DNA of 64,000 nucleotides, taken from NCBI RefSeq assembly GCF_026213295.1, contig NC_079426.1:20195817-20259816 (forward strand). The letters are read 5' to 3'. The position numbers and the translations under genes are program-made. Within the stretch, counting starts at the first letter, position 1. Each line of letters opens with the position of its first letter. Shown here piece after piece: positions 32,748-64,000 of this stretch. The stretch comes from Gadus chalcogrammus (taxonomy: Eukaryota > Chordata > Actinopteri > Gadiformes > Gadidae). A model generated the notes under the pieces. It made no database searches. It was given only the letters and a program-made list of their open reading frames with translations, and had not been told where the DNA came from.

Positions 32748-33734
32748 GTAAATACTGAAAAATGTGTAGATCAAATGTGTTTAAAAAATTGACAATGATC
32801 ATCAGCTTTAAGTCAAGTCTTTGTATTTGTATAGACCTTAATTACAGTTACAGTCTCAATGAGCTTTACACGCCATTTATTTATGACATCCAATAACGTA
32901 TGGCAAGGATGGCAGGGGAGATGACCTTGTTACAGGCCTCTTCAGAATGAGTATGTTCGGTAGTCCAACCATTGGATATTGGCATATTTTGTTTTTCAAA
33001 CGCAATCCAGAGTGACAGTTTTTTTCATAAGCATTTACAAAACTACAAAAGTCTCCAGGTATGTAACATAAACGATCCACACAAATATCTGAAAACGCTT
33101 GTCGTTGTGTGTGTACGTCTAGAAGATACATGATATCTATGCGTGCTACGACTATGTAGACAGTATCCAGTGTCCACAGACAAAACTTTCATCTATATGT
33201 TTCGTAAGGGTGAGCCATCTGTTAGGCTGGGGAATGGGGGGAATCCGAGGGCACTGACACAACCCTTGAACCTGAAAATTGAGCTCGGGCCTCAGCCCTG
33301 CCCATCTGAAGACCTCATTGGGCGAGGTCTCATTCGTTTGGCTAATGAGGTTTCACTGTGACGATGTTGTCACTGCTTGTGGTCTTGAGTTCGAACAGCA
33401 GTGGCACTAAAAGAAAGAGACCAGGCAGGAGAATGATTATTTAGGTTACTCCCAATCTGATGTTTTAATGAGGAATTCCTCACTGACACAGAAGTATTAA
33501 AGTATTAAAAAGGATAATGAATAAAACAAATATCATTTTCAAGAAGAAAAAAAATCAAAAACCACATAAACAATGGAAATCTGCTCTTCTCTCAAAGTAC
33601 GAAAGCTAAACATTGCTATTACGTTTGGTTTATATTTTCTCATCATAATAACCTTCAAGTGGCATTTCAACGGTAAAAAGTAAATTAACCAACTGGATAG
33701 GATAGTTGAACTGTATCTTCTGCCTTCTCCAGCC

Positions 33735-35815
33735 ATGTCGCAAGTAAAGCCTGCCCCTCCAAACAAGCGGAAAAAGGGTAATCTCTCCAAGATCATTACA
33801 GACCTGGCCCACATCACTCAAGATGGTGAGGTCCCCGCAACACCACCTGTAGAATGAGCACCAGCACCACACTATCAACAGCACCATCACACTATCACTT
33901 AGTTAGTTCACTGTGAATATCTCTATTAATTAAATAATTCTTGGCTCTATGGACACATGTATTTTATTGTGCCTAACTATTTTGATAATTTTTACGATAC
34001 AGAGAAGCTACACATACATTCCTTACCTATACATGGCCTTTTTGCTTGTGACCCCCATCATCCCCAACGTTGTGCTGTGCGAGCAGAGTTTGATTCGGAG
34101 CCAGAGGCGTCTGAGTTCGACCTGGGCAATAAGATCCGGACCCCCCGAGACATCATGCTGGAGGAGCTCTCCCTCATGAACAACAAAGGCTCCAAGATGT
34201 TCAGGATGAGGCAGAAGAGGGTGGAGAAGTTCATTTGGGAAAACAACCCAGACGTCTTCTCCAGTGAGTCTATGGTGAGAGCTGTAGATCAATCCATTCA
34301 TCCCTTCATTCCTCCATCCCTCCATCCATCCCTCAATCCATCCATTCATCCCTTCATTCCTCGATCTCTCCGTCCATCAATCCCTAAATCCATCCATCCA
34401 TCCATCCCTCTATCCATCCATTCATCCCTTCATTCCTCGATCTCTCCGTCCATCAATCCCTAAATCCATCCATCCATCCATCCCTCAATCCATCCATTCA
34501 TCCCTTCATTCCTCGATCTCTCCGTCCATCAATCCCTAAATCCATCCATCCATCCCTCTATCCATCCATCCATCCATCCATCCTTCCATCCATCCGTTCA
34601 TTCATCCAGTGGCAAATATAGTTGCCTATGCATGATTTACTGATTATAAATCTTGCGCATGCAGGCATGCGTATACACACATGTGAGCACACACACATTG
34701 GCACAGGCCGGCATCAGAAAATGCTGGCTTTTTGCGGCCTACCATCAAGAACATTATAACAGGTTGGCACGCACACCAACATCAAGACATTTTAACAGGT
34801 TGGCACGGCAACCTTACATCAACAACATTATAACAGGTTGGCAGGGTGACCTACCATCAAGAACATTATAATATGTTGGCACGGCGACCTATTATCAAGA
34901 ACATTATAACAGGTTGGCACACAAACATCAAAACAAGATAGAATCTTTAGGCCTAAGCTCATTAGAAACCCCAAATTCCATGAAAATCATGCTAAGGCAG
35001 AGGCCCTTCTCAGGGCAAGGCCGATTCCCGTAGGCCCCTCCCAGCCCTGGGCCCTGGTACACTGGCACCCCCTATGCTCACACCAGTGAATCCATCCATC
35101 CATCCATCCATCCATCCATCCAGCAGAATTCTTTGAAATACCAAATACCTTGTGGATACATTTGACTGCCCCTTTAAGCTTGTTGACTGCTAAACTCTCT
35201 TCCAGAATACATTAGGGATGGGTTTGCTAGCCCCAGCTCCTTAAGCACATAAGTGAGGACACCAGCTGTTGGAATGTGATTGATTGGATACGTTGAAATA
35301 ACTTCATTGTAAGTGCTACCTATGAATGGTTAAACACAGGATAACATGCAGAAGCTGGGCCCCAGTCTGGGCGGACAGGTGGATGGATGCTACTTTGGAA
35401 GCACGCAGGCTGGGTGGCTGCTTGGGGGAGGACCCCCCGTGCCCCCACCCAAGCCAGGGATAAAAGCGGGCACAGGGGCTGGTGCAGGAGTAACTGGATT
35501 GGGAGGTGCAGCTGGAGGTGGAGCAGGAGGTGGAGCAGGAGGTGCGGCAGGAGTAGCAGGCGCAGGGGGTCAAGGAGGCAATCTCCAGGATGGAACAGGC
35601 TGGACTCCCCTTAAAGGTTAGTTTGAAGGTATCCTTTTTTCATATTAAGAGTTTGGTGATAAAATGGTATATATATATATATATATATATATTTTTTTTA
35701 ATTCAATATTTATATATATATATAAATATATTATATATATATATATATGCATATACCGGTATATATATATTTATACATTATATATTTTTATTTCCAATCG
35801 AATTAAAAAAAGATA

Positions 35816-35899
<84 letters not shown>

Positions 35900-36794
35900 A
35901 ATATATATATTTATGTATATACTATATATATAGATATATATGGTTAGATGATAAGTTGATTAGAAAGAAAAAAATCGACCAATCCATATTTTCAAGCTTT
36001 TTGTGTTTATTGTTAATGTCTGTGTGTTTTCTCTTATCCTACATGCTCAATCCCTCAAACTATCCCTGTTGTCCATTCAGGCGGCGGAATGGATGACCCG
36101 ACCAACCAATCAGTTGCGAGGACCTATCAGTCTCCATGGGAGAAGGCTATGAAGGGAGACGAGAGCCTCACCTCCACCATGAGGTCTAAGATGGCCGGGC
36201 CGGTGGCCCAGAAGGACCTTGTTCATTACAAGTCCTTCAACAGGTATTCCCCTTCCAACCCTGAGAAACACAAGAGAAACACCTCAAGTTGTATTCGTGG
36301 TAAAGGTTGAAAAATACGGTTTAACGTATGTTTCAATGCCTTGTCTGTTGTATCGCTTGTGGATGAACAAATGTGATTTATAATTACAGTTTAATAGTCG
36401 CGCAAGAGTGACAGATAGCATACAGCATGTATCCATCATCAGTGGTATCATTGCAGAAACATATCTGTGTTTTTTGATGCATATGGTGAAAGCTATCTCG
36501 CCGGAATCGATGTCCCGGTGTTAGGTCAGCTGATTGGGGGTTCTAAACCTGTTCTCCCCTGCCAGGTCTGCCATGCCCTTTGGGGGCTATGCTAAGGCCA
36601 ACATGCTGATGAAGTTCCAGCTGCCGGACAAACCGGAGGAGGAGCCAGAGCAACCGATCGTTTACCAGCACGAGATTGGCTGCAGGCCCTCGTTCAACCG
36701 CACTCCTATTGGCTGGCTGGGTAGCAGCGAGCTGAATAGCATACACATGGAGACAGAGGCAGTGCCCTATGACGTAGAAACTGATGACCTGTGA
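33735..36794 (+). CDS. myoz1: Myozenin-1 (calsarcin-2), sarcomeric Z-disc protein
   Basis: Coding exons 33735-33825, 34087-34274, 35340-35616, 36081-36243 and 36566-36794 join in phase to 315 residues (human MYOZ1: 299). Myozenins tie alpha-actinin, filamin C, telethonin and calcineurin together at the Z-disc of striated muscle. Visible family blocks: [15 protein letters not shown] near the start, [20 protein letters not shown] and [14 protein letters not shown] in exon 2, YQSPWEKAM in exon 4, YKSFNR at the exon 4 end, MPFGGYAKA in exon 5, and [12 protein letters not shown] near the C-terminus, ending EVETDDL-like (YDVETDDL). Exon 3 codes for a Gly/Ala-rich low-complexity linker (about residues 125-175), as in MYOZ1 rather than MYOZ2, which supports the paralogue choice. 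Intron 2 carries long ATCC repeats. I cannot tell myoz1a from myoz1b. Confidence 0.92.
34285..34612 (+). repeat. (CATC)n-rich satellite in myoz1 intron 2
   Basis: Imperfect ATCC/CATT units with a higher-order repeat of about 93-100 bp (CCTTCATTCCTCGATCTCTC appears at about 34430 and 34506). It starts only ten bases after the exon 2 donor. A further (ATCC)n run is at 35092-35122. Confidence 0.9.
34735..34925 (+). repeat. Minisatellite, about 40-bp unit, five copies
   Basis: Copies of ACATTATAACAGGTTGGCAC, each followed by a short variable part ending in ATCAAGA, in myoz1 intron 2. Confidence 0.85.
35667..35940 (+). repeat. (AT)n / (TATA)n low-complexity tract in myoz1 intron 3
   Basis: Interrupted TA dinucleotides, purest at 35819-35893. 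Open frames read from it (poly Ile-Tyr) are not genes. Confidence 0.95.
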
Positions 36795-37464
36795 AACAGC
36801 ACACTGTGACAACATCATCAACAACAACATTCAGACAACATCAATAAAAACCACAACAACAACATCAACAAAAATATACAAAAACATCCCTCCATATCAC
36901 ACACGCACACAACACACAAACATGCTTGCATGCCTACAGAGTTGCACACTTTTTAGCATGCCCACGCTTCATAGGTATGCTCAGATATTTTTTCCCATGG
37001 ATAGGTTTCTTTCAATGGGCAGAAAAAAGTTCTTGATGATGGTCTATAACCAAAGATATATAGGAATGTATTGTCATGTAATAAGCTACTGGGAAAGGAT
37101 ATTATTCAACATATAATAATCTATCTTCACTGAAATGTCACATCCTGTCCATAATCATAAGTCGGACTACATGTTGGTTACAGGGTATGTAAAAGATGGA
37201 GGAATGACCCTTGAATGAAAGGAGGTTGAAGGTAAAATGGCCTATCTTTGTGGTTGCTGGTTTGCTCTTTGTTGCTTATAATGTTATTAAGTGGATGATA
37301 GGTTATGTCAATATGTTGGAATGTGCAATGACTAATGGTCTGGATATACAATAGTGACGTTTAGTCAAATCTTCACTATAATGGTGAAATGTGATGTTTT
37401 CATTTGAAAGTAAAATGTCTTGCTACTGAGCGACTGTACCCCCACATCATTTCTCCATAATAAA
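36795..37464 (+). other. myoz1: myoz1 3' untranslated region with poly(A) signal
   Basis: About 670 bp after the stop codon with ACA-rich sequence (36820-36930) and no other gene. AATAAA at 37459-37464 is the best poly(A) signal for myoz1; another AATAAA follows near 37518. Confidence 0.5.
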
Positions 37465-37782
37465 TTATCCCCATTTCAACTGCCTGTGTATCCTACTGCA
37501 TATTTAAATGTATATATAAATAAATTACAACAGTTATAAAATATACGGCTTCACCGTTTGAGGCCATCCATTGGTTAGATGTAAGCATTTGGTTTGAGCC
37601 ACAGAATAAAATGCTGTATCGTCATTTTTATATACATCCACTCATTACGTTCATGACATTGAACAGGCACATCTCAAAAAGATGTGCCTGCCTTCGCAGG
37701 ACACCCTGAAAAGAAAACTATCTCAACGACAATATAAAAAAGTTGGCAAGCTTTTATTTTGAAATATGCGGACAAGCTGGCA

Positions 37783-38011
37783 CCGGAAGTGTGTTTCTTT
37801 TTCGACCCCACTGGAGCCGCTCTCCTAGTACCGACGCGACGCTCTTCCTCAGTAGGAGCATTCAACAGAAAGCGTATGCCAAATCTGTCGGTCAAGTTCT
37901 GTACTCTACGGTGTGTTAATGCTTTGTGCAAAACGTTGACTGCAGTTTGGTCAATTTAGCCAAAGATCTGTCTAGAGCACGAGGCTATTGTTGAGTTTTA
38001 CACTTAGGAAG
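37783..38011 (+). promoter_or_regulatory. hhat: Probable hhat promoter and non-coding exon 1
   Basis: ACCGGAAGT (37782-37790) is a consensus ETS/GABP site, common in TATA-less housekeeping promoters. It stands in a locally G/C-richer stretch with several CpGs (37780-37860). A good donor AGGAAG|GTAAGC at 38011/38012 and an acceptor TGTTTTAG at 38520, just before the coding start at 38532, suggest an untranslated first exon. Exon start is inferred. Confidence 0.5.
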
Positions 38012-38332
38012 GTAAGCCAAGTTGCATTCCGTCAGTGATATCAGAGATGGTTACATAGTGTGTGTTCTAGGAAGAGGAGACAGCCCCACTAACATCATCA
38101 CTAACGTCACCTGGCCTTTGTCTCACCGGGCACTTGTATCCGGTCCTTACACAGTCATAATTGCTCCTCAGGAAATACATTATCCTCAAGACAACATAAA
38201 TCTCAGGTTAATACCTCATAACTTAATATACATACATTTGAACATTGGCATACTTTCGAATCAGCCACAGGGAACACTAGCCAATTTATCGCTTTTGTAG
38301 CTATGGGTATGACTTTGATATGGTATGACATG

Positions 38333-38465
<133 letters not shown>

Positions 38466-38531
38466 GCACAGGTCCATGGAACCCCATGGACAGGCCTGCA
38501 GAGTGTGTGTGTATGTTTTAGGTACACTCTG

Positions 38532-52757
<14,226 letters not shown>

Positions 52758-53113
52758 CCCCGCCCCACCCCGACAGTCCCCTATACAGTAACAAGGTCGA
52801 CGAGAACTGCTGTTAGTCCACTCAGCAGGCTCCGGTGTCCGCGGCTCCTCGGGCCCCCAGCCAGCGTGTCGTCTGTCAGGCAGGACCCAGCCAAACTCCC
52901 CCGGACTGAAGTGGAGCCAGACACCTTACAGCGACGCTGGGCCGCTTCAGAGGGCTGACAGGGGGCTGCCTGGGCCAGCACAGCTTCAACACATTCAACC
53001 TCAGCACAGTTGCCAATCGTGATCATTTCCAATCGTTGTTTGTATTAAATTTGTTTTCTAATCCTGAAAGCGACACTGAATATCGGTTTGAACTGTTAGT
53101 TTAAGCAAAAACA

Positions 53114-53119
53114 AATAAA
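53114..53119 (+). terminator. hhat: hhat poly(A) signal AATAAA
   Basis: AATAAA in ACAAATAAAGCTGC, about 360 bp after the hhat stop codon; the first canonical signal on the + strand. Confidence 0.6.
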
Positions 53120-53129
53120 GCTGCTATAA

Positions 53130-53920
53130 CAAAGGAAATATGAGATATATTTATTTAATGCTTATGATGACACTAGCATTAACCCAAGTCTAGATATCCT
53201 TTATGGTTTGTTAAATGGATCATTGCAATGCTATATTTGTTCTATTGTGGAAATGTATGATGGATGTTTCGTAACAACTAATCATTTTATTTTTTTCAAC
53301 AGTTTCTGAAATAAATGTTTTTTTAATCCCAAACCAGTAATCAGCTAAAATAAAATATAGTTTTAACCCATATGGTAGAGAGGTGACATGTAAAACATTT
53401 CCATTTTCTGTCATTGACACATTTATGCAAATATCCAAAGGACAAAACCCAAAGCTTTCATACTTTAGAGTTGGTAATCAGCAGAGCCTGTGCTTGATCA
53501 GCTCTTAGGGGTTTCATGACCCGCTCGCTATTCTTGGTTAGCGGATTATTGAAGCTGTGGTATTAAGTAGGATAAGGCTGCTGGGTCACAAAGAAATCTT
53601 CTTAAATGAGCACCAAAGTCTACGGTGCAGCCACCGTAAGAAGATAAGCCAACACAATACACCGGCTGATACACGCCTTGGCTAGCTTGTCAATTAGGTA
53701 ACCTTATTAGGGCCAAAGATAAGACAAAAACAAAGGCAAGTTGCAAGGGTTTCATAGGGTTAACAAACGGGATAGAATATATATATTAATAAAATATTTA
53801 TTATGAACAGTATCACAGTTAATGTATTCCAATGTGCTTGCCATTGATACCTTTCTGATCACATGAAATCGTGTTTGTCTGTGACTTTATTAAAACAAAT
53901 ACTCTCTCTCTTATACATAT

Positions 53921-54011
<91 letters not shown>

Positions 54012-54016
54012 GTATA

Positions 54017-54072
<56 letters not shown>

Positions 54073-55684
54073 GTGTGTATATGTCTACAGGCATGTGAAT
54101 ATTACATATGACAGAATAATGCAGCCAAAATTATCAAATTTCGTATAAACAACTCATTCCAGTATAATCGGTGGATCCAGAAGTCTGGCAAGATAGGCAC
54201 ATCCTAGAGCTGACCACCAAAAAATAGAAATATCCTCTTCAACTTCCAGATTCATGCTTCCTCTCGTCTATAATAATTTACTGCAGGACTGGGCATGACT
54301 TATTAGGGGACTTTCCTGAAGGCACAGTTACATGCTTTTAAATACCAGGCAATGGTAATAGGACAGTAATAACTGACTGAATGTTGAGTGTAATACGTCA
54401 AGCAAAAGTAGTGATGGCAATGTTTTTATGATTGCAGTCATGTTATTTTTCATAATGGGACACCGTATTCAAAATAAGCAATGCTGCATTTTGCAAGATG
54501 TCCCTTCTAGTTGGGACAACATTATAATGATACAGAATAGTTCTAGATATTGCTTTTTAAGTTCTGGACTGAAGCTCCACCATCATGCAATACCATCCCC
54601 ATGTACTGTAGGGGAAGAGTGAATGATCAACACTTAGCAGTGTTGCATTCAATCGATTCGTTTTTCATCTAGGATGGTGGGCAATAGACCGTTTACAAAT
54701 GTGGCTTAAGAGCTACTGCAAGTTCATAGACTGACTCATCATATCCCGTTGCCTATTTCATTTCTCTTTTCAGCACCTCTTCATGCTACTTGCAAAGTAC
54801 ATGATAAAATAGGAATCACCTTCCGGCATACAAAACCATCCCTCTTTATTCAAGCCTTTAGTGTCATCACTAAAAAAATGCATGTCAATTCATATGGAAT
54901 AGTTCATGAATATAATATCGTTGTATGTTCGCTCATTATACTGGAAAGTGTATCACTTCTATTTCCATAATGTGGTGCATTTTGAACTTCCCAACCTGTA
55001 AAGGTTGTAAATAAACATGATGTATAGATGTTTCATTCCGTGAGCCATGGTTTCTGTTACTGTGGGTCATGCTAATTGTAGCTAAATTCATCTACTTATC
55101 AGTGTAGTTTAATAATAATGATTATGTTAATGCTGGATTTCATAAGAGTGTAAGACACTTGTATGTATTGCCTCTTGGACTTGAGTTGCCAATGAAAAGT
55201 GATGTAAAAATAAATAAATTGCAACAGGGATTTGTGAAGGGATTATGAGACAGTTCTTGCAGATACATGTTAATACAATAAACTGTGCATATCATAGGTG
55301 TCCCGACAAACATTTGTTGTCATCAAAGTCCCAGCATTAGCACTGTCTTGTCTGTCATTTGAAATGAACAAGTAAAAATAATTGTTTCTAGTACAATTAG
55401 CAGCTAATAACCTTGTTCCATCGACGCATCATGCAAGTTGAAAGATTATATTAACATTCAGTATTATACAGAAATTGTGTAAACATTCTATTAGACGACC
55501 TGTTTCAAAACACTATTTTGTCGCACTGGTAATAAAATAACACTTAGTTGTTCGGTCGTATGAATTGATTAGAATAAAAACTTAAAAAAGTAAACAAACA
55601 AATGTAGCACAAATACAGAAAAAACGGAGGTGGTCTGGATTGTCTGTCTGGTTTAATTGAAGTACGGTCAATGGTTGGACCGAG

Positions 55685-55719
<35 letters not shown>

Positions 55720-56953
55720 GGGGTCTCTTAACACAATAGAGAGATCCAACATTATTTATAAAATATGTTGCAAATGGTTTTGAATTTTGTGATAAAGACT
55801 AATAACAGCAGAGCAAAATAGGAGGTAACATGAGAACGTAAGTACGTAGGACTTAATACAAAGGTGATGTTATCACTCTTAGTACTAATATAGGGGCCCT
55901 GCTAATGGTTATGATTGTATAACTGAACCAAGAATTGGAATCCTTTGATAAACAATCTATAAATCATCAGTATATTAAATTGAAAAAATAAATTGATGAT
56001 AAATGTAATACATTTATATTTCATCAAGTTGGGTTGTTATAAATGTATTATTCCATACATTGCAGGCAACCGTGTAGTGTATCTTATGTACAGCGACTAT
56101 GATAAATATAAATTATTACAGCTGCGACATGGTACATATGAAAAAATATTAGGCAACCTGGATATTTCATGCTTTGTTTATCGTTACTTTTTGTATCTGG
56201 ATACAATAATTGATGGGTTAAAGATGTTCTGTGCTAAGCCAAATCAAAAAGGCCTTTAAATCCCTTGAAGCATACAGCTTGCACAGGGTCAAAGACATAT
56301 CTGTCACACGTTCACAATCAAGGCATTTAAAAAAATAAAATTAAAAAAATAAACAACAAATTGATGTTGGCATTGCTGGGGCACTTATCGTTGTGATGTA
56401 ACAGAGAGCTTGGCCAGAAATACATTATTTGTAATTTTAACAATAATAATGACACTAAAACACAATGATAGCCTCATCCTGATTCAGTGCAAATTTTTTC
56501 TCATTAAGTTTTGCCAAAATGCCTTTCTTTATGAGTGTAAAAACAAATGCAAATGTTGCAAGTTGTTAATCAAAGGTGCATCCTTACCGATGCACAGCTT
56601 CAAAAGTCTCTGACATGCAAGCGCTCCCTAACGATTATTGGTCAAGCTCATTTTCCATCAGTGTGCTATGGAAAATATAATTAGATTGTTTAAACAAACG
56701 TGTAGCTGTCAGCTTTCAATTGTTTAACTGTCTTTCCATTGCTCTCCTGTGCAAATCTATTCCGCTCAAACATCCCTTAACAAAGCTTTGTAACTCAAAG
56801 TACCTCCCCTTTGGAAGTCCACTGAGGGGCACCTAATGTCAAAGCCAGTAAATCTTGAGGAAGACCATGATATTTCCAACACAAAACAGCTGGCCAGCAA
56901 AGTGTCCAAGCCCGAGTTCAATGTCCATCACTCACATGTTCCTCTCTCCACCC
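53130..56953. other. Intergenic region between convergent hhat and kcnh1
   Basis: No reading frame with splice structure is seen. It holds an (AT)n tract (53928-54073), a (TG)n tract (55688-55717) and long A/T-rich stretches. Much of the right part is probably the kcnh1 3' untranslated region (minus strand), whose end I cannot fix. Confidence 0.5.
53928..54073 (+). repeat. (TA)n microsatellite, about 145 bp
   Basis: TA dinucleotides with a few TG interruptions; poly Ile-Tyr frames in it are artefacts. Confidence 0.97.

Positions 56954-64000
<7,047 letters not shown>

Noticed and set aside
35590..36096. Ile-Tyr-rich open frame (similar one at 53863-54111)
   Set aside because: Read from an (AT)n tract inside or next to introns.

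Overview
The window is vertebrate nuclear DNA, most likely from a teleost fish. Genes are split by GT-AG introns, CA/GT and AT microsatellites are long, and DNA transposons are dense and diverse (Harbinger, Kolobok with a THAP domain, EnSpm/CACTA, hAT). Three host genes are recognisable: myozenin-1, hedgehog acyltransferase (HHAT) and the C-terminal exons of the EAG1 potassium channel KCNH1. I cannot name the species. All calls come from reading the sequence; no database search was run.

Bases 1-29.5 kb are a transposon graveyard with no host gene that I can see. They hold: (a) Harbinger element 1 (1 to about 9.93 kb), with a transposase and a convergent Myb/SANT-like gene, split by a complete 6.1-kb Kolobok element (1677-7785, TTAA duplication); (b) a fold-back palindrome (11.74-11.98 kb); (c) Harbinger element 2 (about 12-15.4 kb), whose otherwise open transposase gene is cut by a 1302-bp inverted-repeat element packed with GATATC; (d) a hAT transposase remnant cut by a 10.5-kb EnSpm/CACTA element (16010-26524), which itself contains a solo LTR and a 1.9-kb Harbinger-type element that was in turn hit by a LINE; (e) a 1.56-kb hAT deletion derivative (27562-29118).

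Bases 30-64 kb are genic. myoz1 (+, 33735-36794) has upstream MEF2/TATA-like sites and a probable non-coding first exon. hhat (+, 38532-52757) has 11 coding exons that join in frame to 498 codons. kcnh1 (-, 56954-62534) contributes its last three coding exons and continues past the right edge. hhat and kcnh1 face each other tail to tail, as they do in mammals.

The most interesting item is in the Kolobok element. Besides its THAP-DDE transposase (one frameshift) it carries, on the other strand, an uninterrupted two-exon gene for a 202-residue protein that reads as the zinc-binding intracellular C-terminal ('ballast') domain of the P2X7 receptor without the channel. This suggests that a mobile element carries this domain as cargo.
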